Assembly (NCBI GenBank): GCA_947311845.1 | Contig: CAMZMU010000111.1 | Span: 17,001,362-17,065,361, forward strand | DNA: 64,000 nucleotides | Reading direction: 5' to 3' | Origin: Poa pratensis | Lineage: Eukaryota; Streptophyta; Magnoliopsida; Poales; Poaceae | In this document: positions 11,997-22,989 of the stretch, piece after piece | Position numbering within the stretch: position 1 is the first letter of the stretch | Layout: every line of letters starts with the position of its first letter | Translations under genes and position numbers: made by a program | The notes under the pieces: model-generated | Told to the model about the DNA's origin: nothing | What the model saw: only the letters and a program-made list of their open reading frames with translations | Databases searched by the model: none

Positions 11997-12777
11997 TACT
12001 CCCTCCGTCTCAAAATACAAGGCGCCTAAGCAATTCTGCACGAAAATTAGCGTGGGCTAATTTGGACACTTCTACCCCTGCCTCTTTTGATTAGCGATAG
12101 AGCGTTGCGAGGAAACAAACTTGATTCTAGCGATTTGATCCCGTCCATGCAATCGCAGTAATAATGACTAGGGATATGGAACCATCCCGCTCCAAACATG
12201 CCTCCCGCCAGGCCAATTGATTCCCGCCAGGAGCCTCGCTCGTCTTCGTTTGCCATGCATTTCCATGCGGTGGTGGCTGATCAAACTGAAAAAGTTTCCA
12301 AAAATTGGAGGGAGAGATGAAAATTGGACGGGAGCAGCACAATCTTCAAATTTTCTGCTCCAGCGTTGTCCTTGGCTGCTCTCAACCTGCAGGTGATAGA
12401 ACAACCATGGACGCCATAGCACGGCGCCGGAAAGACGTTGCCGGCGTGAAGCTCGCCTGTTGTGTCGTCGTCGCCGAAGTACTCTGCGAGCTCGTCGTCA
12501 TTTAGGCGCGCGAGCAAGTCCGACGGCCCTTGGTCGCTAGCCATGGAGATGAGTGTCGTGCGAGTTTCGGTAGTTTTTTCCATCGTGATGAATCACTTAG
12601 CACCTCATTTTCTAAGGAAACTATCACCAGAGAATATTTTGCGGAGAGAGAAAAGCGCAAAGGCTGCATGCACGCGGGGTATAGTAGGAAGAAACAGCAC
12701 AAAAAGGCTTACACGACTTGTATTTTGGGAAAAGTAAGAGGTGCTTAGGCGCCTTATAAAAAGAGACGGAGGGAGTA
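11997..12777 (-). mobile_element. Inner MITE-like element carrying an ORF
   Basis: Inverted ends TACTCCCTCCGTCTC and GAGACGGAGGGAGTA, extended inward by AAGGCGCCTAAGCA on the left and TGCTTAGGCGCCTT on the right, with TA at both borders. At 781 bp it is long for a Stowaway element. The interior is not AT-rich filler: it holds a codon-structured minus-strand ORF (see 12281-12544). It inserted into the older MITE at 11946-12846. Confidence 0.7.
12281..12544 (-). CDS. Small acidic ORF inside a MITE-like element, unknown function
   Basis: The minus-strand ORF from an ATG at 12544 (context TCTCCATGGCTAGC, a good plant initiation context) runs to a stop at 12281, about 87 codons. The first half reads like a real protein: an acidic helix-like stretch LLARLNDDELAEYFGDDDTT, then HAGNVFPAPCYGVHGC. 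The second half (from about residue 45) is less protein-like, so the true C-terminus may be lost or spliced. No known family is recognised. It lies entirely within the element at 11997-12777, whose right end would be upstream of it, and CTACTATACCCC about 140 bp upstream could serve as a TATA region. It may be a captured host gene fragment or an ORF native to the element. Confidence 0.35.
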   Translation of the reverse strand: MASDQGPSDLLARLNDDELAEYFGDDDTTGELHAGNVFPAPCYGVHGCSITCRLRAAKDNAGAENLKIVLLPSNFHLSLQFLETFSV

Positions 12778-12993
12778 GTCTAGATTCACTCATTTTGATA
12801 TGTATGTAAGGATAACTAGTGTGCCTTATAAAAATGAACGGGAGTAACTAATCTTGTTATTAGTGCTAGGTTTAGATTGATTACATACGAGTCATGCCTC
12901 TAGTAGTAGGTGCGGCTGTCTGCACACATTGAGACGTGTTCATGCGTGTACATGCAAGTTAGTATTTTGTGCGTTTAGCTGTGGAAATCCGTT

Positions 12994-13367
12994 GTGACAC
13001 CCGAGCACCAGTGAGCTCGTTTTTTGAAAGAAAAAAAATGAAAATCAAACTTTTTCGCTTCCAGAAAATCTGAAAGTTTTACACAAATACATATACACAT
13101 TACTTAAGTACGCCAGAAGTTTTGTAAAAAAATCGTTATATTTCAGGCTAGGTAAAAAATAGAAAGTTCTAACAGATTCAACACAATATATTCCCTTTCT
13201 TATGCCCAGGTTTTTTTTTTATATACAGCTTCGAATGTGACTTTTTTTGCACCGAAACTTGGCACGTACATAGGAAACATGCATATGTATCATAGGAATT
13301 ATTTCAAACTCAAATTTCAAAATTTCAAAAATAAAATTTATAGGGTTCACTGGTGCTCGGGTGTCAC
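12994..13367. mobile_element. Fold-back MITE with GTGACACCCGAGCACCAGTG ends
   Basis: The left end GTGACACCCGAGCACCAGTG is repeated perfectly, inverted, at the right end (CACTGGTGCTCGGGTGTCAC). The 374-bp element is AT-rich inside with no coding capacity. The target duplication is not clear (AAATC on both sides only in part). Confidence 0.75.
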
Positions 13368-13397
13368 AAATCTGCATCCGTTTAGCTGGTAGCCTGG

Positions 13398-13562
13398 TAC
13401 TCTCTCCGTTTTTTAATATAAGATGTTTTAGCATTTGTCTACATGCATATGTACACAAATGTATATAGATATGTATTAGTGTGCATGTTCACTCAATTTA
13501 GTATGTATCTAGACAACATGTGCAACACCTAAAACATCTTATATTAAAAAACGGAAGGAGTA
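13398..13562. mobile_element. Stowaway-type MITE
   Basis: 165 bp with TACTCTCTCCGTTTTTTAAT on the left and the inverse ATTAAAAAACGGAAGGAGTA on the right; TA borders. The inner arms ATAAGATGTTTTAG and CTAAAACATCTTAT pair, giving a strong hairpin. Same subfamily as the copy at 21396-21559. Confidence 0.85.
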
Positions 13563-13719
13563 CTAGTAAAGTAAAGTAGCTCAGACAGTTTACCTGCACT
13601 CTTTGACACGGAAATGTGGTGGTACTACTAGGATGCTATGGGTTGGAGACGCAGACAAGTACACTGACACCAGCGTAGAGAAGACGCACGAGCGACACAG
13701 AGAAGGCTGATGCTAAACC

Positions 13720-14309
13720 TGAGAATGGTCTTTCTATAACCGGGTTTGTCGGGTCAGTTTTTCTCCGTGTGGGCTCGTATAGTTCGGGTGTTAACAGGCT
13801 GACTCACACAATGGTTTAGTTTAGTTTAGTTTTGTGTAGAAAATGGTTGGGTACAGTCAAGTATGGGCTCAAACAGTTTTGGTTCCAAACAGTTTTAACC
13901 TGTGGTTGTACCCAGTTTGCGAGAATAGTTTAGCCCTGTTTGCTCCACGGCTGACGGTAGCAGACGACGATTAATGAGCGCGAGTGATCTGGAGATGGCA
14001 CGACGATGAGGTTTTGCAGCAGCATGTCAGGCGTGAACCCGAACGGTACTTTTCGTGCGTCCATCTTCCTGAACGTGACCTCAGCGTGTCAGGCCTTGAC
14101 CCATTAGTGCAAACAGTTTTCAACCCACTTTACTAAATGGTTTTAACCCATAGATGGGCACTCGGTTTAGTTCGGTTCGGTGCAAAGATCGAGCAGGTTT
14201 AGGTTTGGTTGGGTTCATAATATTTTTTGTGGGTTTAGTTTGGGTTGGGCTGACAGAAATTCATGTGCGGGTTCAGTTGGGGTATGGTGCAGTTTTGTAA
14301 CCATTCTCA
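13720..14309. mobile_element. Possible hAT-like non-autonomous element
   Basis: Ends TGAGAATGG and CCATTCTCA are inverted, and the interior carries many direct and inverted copies of GGTTTAGTT, AACAGTTTT and GGTTGGGT, a subterminal-repeat style seen in hAT elements. The flanking 8-mers (GCTAAACC and GCTTTAGC) agree only in part. Treat as tentative. Confidence 0.4.
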
Positions 14310-14666
14310 GCTTTAGCTGATGCAGAGGGAGCGCAGGGTCAGAACCCCTGGGCCAATCCACACGACCTCGGTCAGTTTCAGCAGAGCGATCGGGCCGTGC
14401 GCAGATGGTCCCGATCCGGTCCGGTGGTGGGCGCGGCCGAGAGGCGCGTGCGCCTGCCTGCCCGCGTCGCCGGAGACTCGCCGGAGGGCGCACGCATCGG
14501 CAGAACGAAAGAATCCCTCATCACGTCCTTTTTGGGCGATTTTCAGGCTGCCTCCTCTCCTCTCGCCTTTGGCTCCGACCCTTCCGGCCTCTACGGGTGC
14601 CAAACGCTCACTGTACCTCGATGGCTACTCCCCCAATCCGTAGAGGCGTCGAGCTACGTACCAAAG

Positions 14667-14793
14667 TATTCCCTCCGTTTCAAATTAATTGACTTTCATT
14701 TGTCCACATGTGGATGTATCTAGACATGTTATATGTATAGATACATCCATATTTGTACAAATGAAAGTCATTTAATTTGGAACGGAGGGAGTA
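14667..14793. mobile_element. Stowaway-type MITE
   Basis: 127 bp. TATTCCCTCCGTTTCAAATT on the left and AATTTGGAACGGAGGGAGTA on the right; inner arms TTGACTTTCATTTGT and ACAAATGAAAGTCA pair. TA at both ends. Confidence 0.85.
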
Positions 14794-16114
14794 TGAAAGT
14801 ATGGTGAGCTTTCGTGCAATAAGAGCCAGCGATGCGATATGGAGGGGACCCGTCTTCGCATTTACAGGTGTACAAAATTTCTGTCCGGAACAAAAACCCA
14901 GAGCCTCTGGACCATCTGACCAAAGGAGGAAAAGTGATGGCGGCATATTTGGGCAACAAAGGCAACCGCGCGAACGACTCTAACAATCCACAAGGACCAT
15001 CTGATCGATTCTTTCTTTCTTGCAACAAAAGAACTAAGTCGATCTACCATGCATATCTATCGCTAGCAACATATTTTAGGTATTCAAATACAGACTACAT
15101 ATAGATGCATATACAAATATTTTAGTACATAGATTCACTCATTTTACTCTTTATTGAAATACCAAAACATTTTATAATATGTAATGGAGGGAGTAATAAG
15201 CGGGTTTTAAAAAGTTAGTTTTTTTGTTGCCAAATTACAAATATTATGATCGGGACCTGTTTGCATTATTCATTGCGTGACAAAGGAAGAACAACGACGG
15301 AGGTGAGAGGACAAGGTAGTGGTAGGCAGCTATGGTCTTGCAAGGCGGGCGTGACATGCGGGAAAAGACATTTCAGAAAAAAAAACATTGAAAATAATAG
15401 CGATTTACAAACAAAAATGATTGTGGTTCAACTAAGAACCTTGCCATAGCCTCGACGGTAGGCATCGGCTGATGCATGCTTGCTTGCTTGGATTCGACCC
15501 TCCTTGCTTGCAATACCAGACTGTACTAAGAAATTCTCCATAAAACTAAGCTACATGCTTCTTCCCCTCCAGTCTCTGTAATTTTCGATTGTAGCTCATC
15601 CAAAATAACGCATGCTCTCAATTCTTCTACGTGAGGCTAAATTTAAGGTATTTGGAAATTGTCATATATATTAATATAGGATAATCCTACACTCTTATAC
15701 TAAATTAATCAAAAGTTTCAAATGGAATATAATCAAACATGATGTGAGATGTGCCAATTATAATACCAAATCATTATGTTGATAGACAATTGTACCGGTC
15801 GATGTCTTCTATTGGTGCAGTCACCTTTGCTCGGAATATATGACGTGAAAGTGGGCTACTAGTAGTACGTCTTGACAAAGTTTTGTTTTTCAATAAGCAA
15901 ATCATGCAACCTTTGAAAGTTGAAACTAGTTGCAACTTGCAACCAATAATCGTTGTACAAATTCTCCATTGAAGAAATTATTGTTTACAATTCAGAATCC
16001 ATGCTATTGAGTATTGACCCTCTTTTTTTTCAAACCGGAGGCAGAGCTCACATTGCCCCTCTTTTTTAAAGCATGCTCTTGATGTGGAGTGTCGAGAATT
16101 GAGAAACAAAGACG
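14794..16114. other. Intergenic; degraded MITE traces
   Basis: No gene recognised. A right-hand Stowaway end (AATGGAGGGAGTA, 15183-15195), preceded by TAGATTCACTCATTTTA, marks a decayed MITE whose left end is not clear. The remainder is AT-rich. Confidence 0.5.
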
Positions 16115-16131
16115 AGTAGCACTGTACTGTA

Positions 16132-17281
16132 ACAACAGGTTCCCCGTTCCTTATCCTCTCCAGGTACTGTTTGAGAGAGGCGACTCGAGCGTTCCCGTTC
16201 CTCGCCGGCGTAACCACCGCTCCCCTCTGCCTCCGGCTGCCCTTTGGGCGCTGTGAGGTGGAGGGGAGCTCCGGGCTCACGCCGTGCGTGTATATAGGTA
16301 GGGGTAGGTTAGGTTTAGGTCTCCGGGCGACGACATCGAAGACGGGGAAGGTGGCGTCGCTGCTTCGGATTTCGTCCTCCCCCTCCTTTCCCCGTTCCGG
16401 CGGCGACGTCGGGGAGGTAGTGGAGGTGGTGTGTTGGGGTCCGGCGTCTCCGACCGGCCGTGGTGGCATGGGGAGATGCGGTCCTTTTTTGGAGCTTCGG
16501 CTTCAGATCTGGAGGCGTGCTGCTGGTTTCAGCCCTCTGGCCGGCCGTGGAGGCGAGGAGAGGGCGTGGGCGGCCGCTCTGTGCTCTCGTTTTGAAGGAA
16601 GCTCGGTGGATCGTGCGGGGCTCTTGTCGCCAGAGCTTACGAGCAGCTTCTGGTGCACGGCTGCGAAGAAGAGGTGGCCCGTCAAGCTCCTGTGGGTGGA
16701 GGCGATGGATGCTCTCCTGTCTTCGGCGACCTCGGCGATCTCCCTGGTATTAAAGCTCGTCTTTTTTCTGCTTCCTGTGCTCCTCTCTGGCTACCGTGGT
16801 GGAAGAAGGAGGAGGACGGTGGAGTGGTTGGGCTTGTGGCGGCAGCTACTGCTGATTTTGCTGTCCCTGGAGCTGCTCTGTTGCGGGTTTGCTGGCTGGG
16901 CTTGGCCGGCGACCCGACGGTCGGCATGGTCCGGAGCGTTGCTCCCGCCGATGTTTCTTCTCGCCGTTTGCAAGATCCAGGCGTCAGCGTTTGGTGGAAA
17001 TTGCGGCGATCCTAACGAGGTTGAGTCCTCTATAGTTCCATGCCGGCGACTAAGCTGCTGCGGTTCTTCTTCATCTCCGGTGATGTGCTCATGGAGTTGC
17101 GAGCAGCAGCGGATTGCTCTGTTCTTTGTACTTCTAAAGGACCTTGTTCTGTTTCTTGATCTTAGTTTGGTCCTTGTAATTTGGGGACAGTTGCCCCGTA
17201 TCTGGATGTACATGTTTTGTATTGTGTTCTTTGAGTAATATATCCAGGTATGTGCCCTTCAAAAAAAAAAAAAAAAAAAAA
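16132..17281 (+). mobile_element. Poly(A) retroposon (non-LTR type) with 17-bp TSD
   Basis: A 1.15-kb GC-rich insert ending in a run of 21 A residues (17261-17281). It is flanked by the perfect direct repeat AGTAGCACTGTACTGTA (16115-16131 and 17282-17298). Poly(A) plus a long variable target duplication is the mark of LINE-driven insertion. The 3' part (TTTGTACTTCTAAAGGACC ... GAGTAATATATCCAGG) resembles the 3' untranslated region of a grass transcript. A 355-codon open frame (16171-17238) crosses it but has low-complexity composition and no domain. It is either a non-autonomous LINE relative or a retrotransposed transcript. It resembles in design the copy at 25401-26402. Confidence 0.75.
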
Positions 17282-17298
17282 AGTAGCACTGTACTGTA

Positions 17299-18244
17299 TC
17301 AAGGAGTACGTGGTCAATATGGCGGCTGGAGTGCATGAGAAGGGGCTAGGGCCTAGCTAGGCAGTGGGTAGGTGGTTCCCGTCCACAATACACGGGCCGG
17401 GCCCAGTTGGCCCGCGTGGCGCGGTGACATCAGCGTAAAATCGATTGATGGGGTATGGCCTAGGGATCCAGGCAGCAAGATTCCAACTGTCTGGACGACG
17501 TGGCACGGCCCATCCAATCCCAATCACCCGGTCACTCTCGGTCTCCTTCGTCCTCCTCTCCTTTGCACGGAGCGGTCTCGGCAGTGGTGGTATGGCTCGT
17601 ACGCAGGAGGCCAGCGAGTAGTTCATGGAGATGGCTGTTTTTGGAGTTTCCCGGCCCTCTCAGCAGCCACCACTACCAAGGCCGGTGCTCCTGTCTGATT
17701 ATCCGTCGGTACGATCTATGAGCAGCAGAATGCTGCTACCAGACTTGCTTGATTTCTACATGGGTCGGGACATCTAATTAGTAGTAGTGATCATCTCTCT
17801 CCTCCTGGAATACATTTTAAACAAACTGTGGATCTTCATCCTGCCCATCTCATACCAGGCAGTGTCCTGAGAAAAATATTTTAAAGAGATAGAGCTGACA
17901 ATAACTATTTTCCACTCCACACATAAATAGCACTTACAGGGCATGCGTGCACCAAATGAACTGTTGCGGCTGAACTCCTGCGTAGCTTTGCTGGGCTGGC
18001 TCACTTACAATTATGATTCTCATATATATTTCTAGACCGAAGCGTTGCAGTACTACACTACTACTGCAGCACAACGAAATAGCACACCTGTAGCTGGGTC
18101 GGTGCTTTCACGATTTTGCGTTCTGCATGTGCGCCAAGATTTGTTGGTTAATTTGTCTATTCAATTGAAATACTAGAGTAAGCAGTAACAAGTCAACCAA
18201 AGCACAATTGAAATACTAGACCCACCTTACTTCGAATGTACAGC
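17299..18244. other. No gene recognised
   Basis: The first 400 bases are GC-rich with short open frames on both strands but no family signature; the remainder is AT-rich intergenic sequence. Confidence 0.5.
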
Positions 18245-19978
18245 CACTACAGGAAACAGCGCATACGCCGACGGCTTTTGGCCGTCGGCATAGCCTAGTT
18301 TGCCGTCGACATATGGCCGTTGGCGTTTGCGGGCCTCGGCTTTGGCCAATTTTCCGTCGGCGTATTAAAAGCCATCGGCGTAGTCTACGCCGACGGCTTT
18401 GCTGTCGGCATAGCTCCCCCTACACCGATGACTTTACCGTCGGCATTTTTTTAAATAATTTTTAAATTTTTGAAAAAAAAACTATTTTTAATTTTATTTT
18501 ATTTCTATTTCAAAATTTCCCACTTAGCCACATACTTATTTTCTAATTAAACACTTAGTCATAGGTCAAAGTACTTATGTACTATTCAAACTTTTCATTC
18601 GCTCATCCATCCTCAAATTGCTCCAGCCCAAGCACGCTTAACTTTTGAGTTCCTTGCAAATTAATTTCCAAATGAGAAGTTAGAACTTACTGATATTAGT
18701 ATCCTATCAATCATATTAACCCCTGGATTATGATGTTACACTTTTTCATTGTTTAAATTTTAAAAATTTATTTGAATAAGTAACAATGATTATGTAATAG
18801 TATATTTTGAATAAATAACAATAAAATGAATTTTACTTTATTTTTTTTTTTTACATTTAATATGGAATAATTCATATCTTTAAATCCGTAAATCGAAATT
18901 ATGTAATAGTATATTTTGAATAAATAACAATAAAATGAATTTTACTTTATTTTTTCTTTTTACATTTAATATGGAATAATTCATATCTTTAAATCCGTAA
19001 ATCGAAATTTGACACATAAAATGTCTAAGTCAATTAGAAAAATGAGAGGAATTCAAATATGACATCCATATCATCTTTTGTATCACAGAAATATCGATAG
19101 TTTTAGAAAAAAAATGACCTCTTTCTATGAATAGTCATGGTGGTCATTTTGACCTTTTTTGAAACAAAATCAAATAGAGTGAAAAACCCTATAAAAAGGT
19201 ATCCTCTAGCATGGAGTCCTTTTATATGTACTAGTTTCTATGAAAAATGATAAACTTGATTTTTGACAAATTGTTCAAAAAAATCTTCACAAAAAGGTCT
19301 ATCATGTATAAACATCTATAAGTTTCAAGCCAAATGACCAAGTTATGACCATTCCCACGGCATAGTTTGTGATAAAGTTCTCATATTCGACAAATAGGTG
19401 TATCTTGGTATAGGAAACAATGTTTTGAAGAGATTTTTCAAATTATTTTTATAAATATAATTTTCCTTTTTCTAAGTGGCAAAAATGACTTTTTTTGTGA
19501 ACCAAGTACAAAATATATGGTGCAAAATGGCACCCATCTAATTCTCACAAAGAGTAATCAACATTTTATGAATAATCCCCAAGTATTAGGAATTTTCTTG
19601 ATTTCTACCTACTTTCGCCTAGTTAAATGAGTTTATATCGATTTTTCGAAAGTAATTTCGCGTAGTTAAATGAGTTTTTGTGATGCAAAAGATGATATAG
19701 TTGTCATATTTGGATTCCTCTCATTTTTCTAATCGATTTAGACATTTTATTTGTTACATTTCGATTTACGGATTTAAAGATATGAATTATTCCATGTTAA
19801 ATGAAAAATAGAAAGAAAAAAAGAAAAACATAGCTATGCCGACGGCAAAGCCGTCGGCGTAGCCCTGTGCGCCGACGCTTTTGCTGGGCAGCCCAGCTTG
19901 GACCCTACGCCAACGGCCCCGACAAAAAGGCGTTGGCGTAGGGGGTGGCTATCGGCATATCGCTGTTTTTCTGTAGTG
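18245..19978. mobile_element. Non-autonomous CACTA element
   Basis: Terminal inverted repeats CACTACAGGAAACAGCG and its near-inverse CGCTGTTTTTCTGTAGTG. Next to both ends are repeated blocks of GCCGACGGC, GCCGTCGGC and GGCGTA, the subterminal repeats typical of grass CACTA elements. No transposase is present. Long internal inverted arms pair 18960-19090 with 19680-19800 (for example TAAATCCGTAAATCGAAATT against AATCGATTTACGG-type sequence). The flanking 3-mers (AGC, TGT) do not match, so one end may have been altered. Confidence 0.75.
18789..19006. repeat. Direct tandem duplication, 109-bp unit
   Basis: The block beginning ATTATGTAATAGTATATTTT and ending TAAATCCGTAAATCGAA occurs twice in succession inside the CACTA element (18789 and 18898). 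The two copies differ almost only in the length and makeup of a T-run, so the duplication is recent. Confidence 0.85.
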
Positions 19979-20985
19979 TGTCTTCCTTATTAACATTTTC
20001 TTTATGTTATGTTATTGCAAAGGCCAGTTTTTAATTATACGGAGTACCAGCTTGAATACTGCACTAATAAGAACTTGCCAGATCTTCCATCTAATCCAGG
20101 GGCAAACTCTCCAGGTTGCCTCGTGTGTGAGTTGGCAATGTTGGGATTAAAAGTGCCATTGCCATCCCCGAATTCAAATCACCAAACGAAGACCTGGAAA
20201 TAAAGGTAGATGGCAGTTTCGTAGTTAATGAAAGCCAGCTCAAAAAGTTTGCATGAGTTCAAATTAGCCTGTCCAATGGAACACAGAAAGCCATGCTATT
20301 GTTTAGGCCAGCGACGCAGTACGTAATGATCATAGATAGACCCCCATTTGTGGATGATTATATATTAAGTACAGAAATATGTACACCTCCCTTCACAAAC
20401 CATAATCATTGACAGACCACTATCGAGGACACAGGTCTTCCCAGCTTTCTCAATGCCTGATGCATGTCATAATATGCACTAATTAGGATAGGCAATATTC
20501 TAAACAAACTTGATCATTTCTTTTGTTAGCTTCTAATCATTTGACATCAGATGCTGAAACTTTAAATTATCCCCCTCCGTCACTACACAGCTAATCTTTG
20601 TTTATATAGCTATGCATCTTCGAACACCTTCTGCCGTAGTATTATTTAGTACCTATGTAAATATTTGTTCACACGAATTAAATCTGTTTCTAGTGGTTTC
20701 TAGACCAACCAGAGTCATCTCAAGAACGCACCTCGTATAAGAATCTTGTTCTTAACCGCTACTGAACTCTCAGTGATTAACTTTCCTCGGGGTTAGTTGG
20801 TAACTTGGTACCAGAGAAAAATTCCAGTTTCTGCTAGTGACCGACTGGCGTCTATCAATTTCATAGGCGTGTATTTTTCTTACCTCTCCATTACATGAAA
20901 GGTTAAAACGGCACACCAGTAACTACACCTTTTGCCTTGTTTCAAAAACAAACTACTACCAGCTAGAAAACAACCGGAAATGACA
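19979..20985. other. No gene recognised
   Basis: AT-rich intergenic sequence without coding or element signatures. Confidence 0.5.
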
Positions 20986-21314
20986 ATCCGCAACTAGTTG
21001 CACCCGCAACTAGTTTTCGGATACCCCACTTCCGAGTGTCCAAAAATCGCGAAAAAAATCATGGACATGGGTTATGTTGAACCTTCGACACCCACAAAAT
21101 TTCATCCAAAAATATGAACATATGTGGCCTGTGCAAAATTATTCAAACTTTCATTTGCCTTTTTTGCACAGGCCACATATGTTCATATTTTTGAATGAAA
21201 TTTTGTGGGTGTCGAAGGTTCAACATAACCCATATCCATGATTTTTTTCGCGATTTTTGGACACTCGGAAGTGGGGTATCCGAAAACTAGTTGCGGGTGC
21301 AACTAGTTGCGGAT
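20986..21314. mobile_element. Near-perfect long hairpin (fold-back MITE)
   Basis: The whole 329-bp element is an inverted repeat with arms of about 150 bp. ATCCGCAACTAGTTGCACCC at the left is matched by GGGTGCAACTAGTTGCGGAT at the right, and the arms pair inward through GGTTATGTTGAACCTTCGAC to a short loop near 21140-21160. Arm mismatches are few. Each end also contains a small internal palindrome (AACTAGTT). No coding capacity. Confidence 0.85.
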
Positions 21315-21395
21315 AATTCCCTCTCGAAAACAACTCACTAGTTCCGATATATTGCTGATCCGTTTGTCAACATTTGAGCTACATATCTACCTACC

Positions 21396-21559
21396 TACTC
21401 CCTCCGTTCTCAAATATAAGATGTTTTAGTTTTTGTTCACATTCATATGCACACAAGTGTATCTAGACATATTTCATGTGTAGGTTCACTCATTTTAGTA
21501 TGCATGTAGACAATATGTGTAACACCTAAAACATCTTATATTTAGGAACGGAGGGAATA
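21396..21559. mobile_element. Stowaway-type MITE
   Basis: 164 bp. TACTCCCTCCGTTCTCAAAT and its inverse TTTAGGAACGGAGGGAATA; the inner arms ATAAGATGTTTTAG and CTAAAACATCTTAT are shared with the MITE at 13398-13562. TA borders. Confidence 0.85.
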
Positions 21560-22989
21560 TGAGGGAGTGGAATGTATGCAAGCAGCAAGCTGCCTTTTTG
21601 GGTTTTCCCCAGGGACCTATTATGTTATCTGTTACATTGGGCATCATGTGAAAGATCTTCCACTAACCCACAATTTCAGGTCCCTGCTCCCCCTGGTGCA
21701 GCTTGGCCATTTCCAACTTTCATATTCCTTTTCCGGCGAAAAGAGATATCTTGACTCAACTGATCACGCAAGCTGTCTATAACTAACAACAAACTATTAT
21801 CCACCATTGAACACTAGTGCTAACAGATATGCATAAAAAGGTGATAAATAGATTACTCCTCCCTTCTTTTCCACCCTTGTCTTCAGTAGCGATCCCAAAT
21901 TCAACCCTTTAGGCCTTTAACAACTGGTGCCTGCCAATGCAATCCCAGCTTTGAACAGCAGGAAGAAAAAAAAGGCAGAGTAGCGTTGCATGCTATGCTA
22001 GCTACCAACTGATGAGGATTCTTCTATCTATTACAAATATCAGAAGGTGACGTGTGCAGCAGCAAAAACAAGAGATATTTTACAACATGCGTGCAAAATG
22101 TAATGCTCCCGGCTTTAAAGCAGATAGTATATCGCAAGGGAGAGTATAGTACTGGCAGCATGCAGTGTGTGTATGCAAAAGGTTTGTGTGGCTGAAAAGA
22201 CGAGAAGAAAAATAAAGAAAAGGCTGAGTACTTGGAGCGTTGCTGTCTGTCTCACCTGTAACAAACACCAGCAATCTTTTGCTTTTGATCATTCCTCCAT
22301 GTTAGCTAGCTAGCTCCTATTACACACTAATCTAAGTACTGTTTGATTAGCAGCAATGTTTCTGTAGTTGATGTTGAACACCGCCTTGAAAGCCACCCCA
22401 ACCCACTTTGGCGTTGGCCCGGCACACGGATTAGACGGCAGAGGACGCCTCTGGTTGGTAAGAAATGTTTTCTGTGGCCTCTGTGTTATGCGCTTAACAA
22501 CTGAATTAATCGAGCAATAATAATGTGTGGTGAGCGTGCACTGAAAGTATCGCAGAAGAAAAACTGATGCGTGTTTTTAGAAAAGAAAGGATGTTTACTG
22601 AATTATAGTTCGCATCACGCATCTCCCTTAACAAAATCTCTAGCTCCTTCCTGAATGCCTCATTCATGGGGTTAATTTTTTGGAGGTAGTTGTGATTCTA
22701 ATACATTTTTCTACTGCTAGGATATTCATCCAAATGTTTGTCTTTTTTTTTGAAAGATCCCACAATTGTTGGCCCCGATATATTAACCAGGTAGAATGTG
22801 TACAGATTTAGCTCTAAGGCAAAAGAAGTAAAAAGGAAAAGAAACGAAATGGAAAGTTTTTTTTTGGAAAAGAGTAAGCCCGGACCTCTACATCGATCGA
22901 TGCATGCATATAGTCATAACTAAATTGAGTACTCAATTTTGTTGATATAGCTTGATTTGCCCATTATTTTGCTACAGGGATCCATCACA
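21560..22989. other. Intergenic, no gene recognised
   Basis: No coding signature. A run of T residues at 22743 followed by GAAAGATCCCACAATTG, and a second near 22858, could be minus-strand poly(A) tails of small LINE fragments, but no body is identifiable. Confidence 0.45.

Larger units (their letters stand above)
11946..12846. mobile_element. Outer Stowaway-type MITE, interrupted
   Basis: The left arm reads TACTCCCTCCGTTCACTTTT with AAAAAGGCACATTAGTTATCC following. The right arm is its inverse (GGATAACTAGTGTGCCTTAT ... AATGAACGGGAGTA). Between the arms sits a second element (11997-12777), so the original MITE would have been about 120 bp. Confidence 0.75.

Noticed and set aside
16171..17238. 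355-codon plus-strand ORF
   Set aside because: Lies in a retroposon body with biased composition; no domain, and the other frames are also largely open. Reported only as part of the element.
18245..19978. CACTA target-site duplication
   Set aside because: The flanking 3-mers AGC and TGT differ, so no duplication is claimed.
13398..21559. Stowaway MITE hairpins as microRNA genes
   Set aside because: Hairpins follow simply from inverted-repeat structure; without small-RNA data a microRNA call is not supported.
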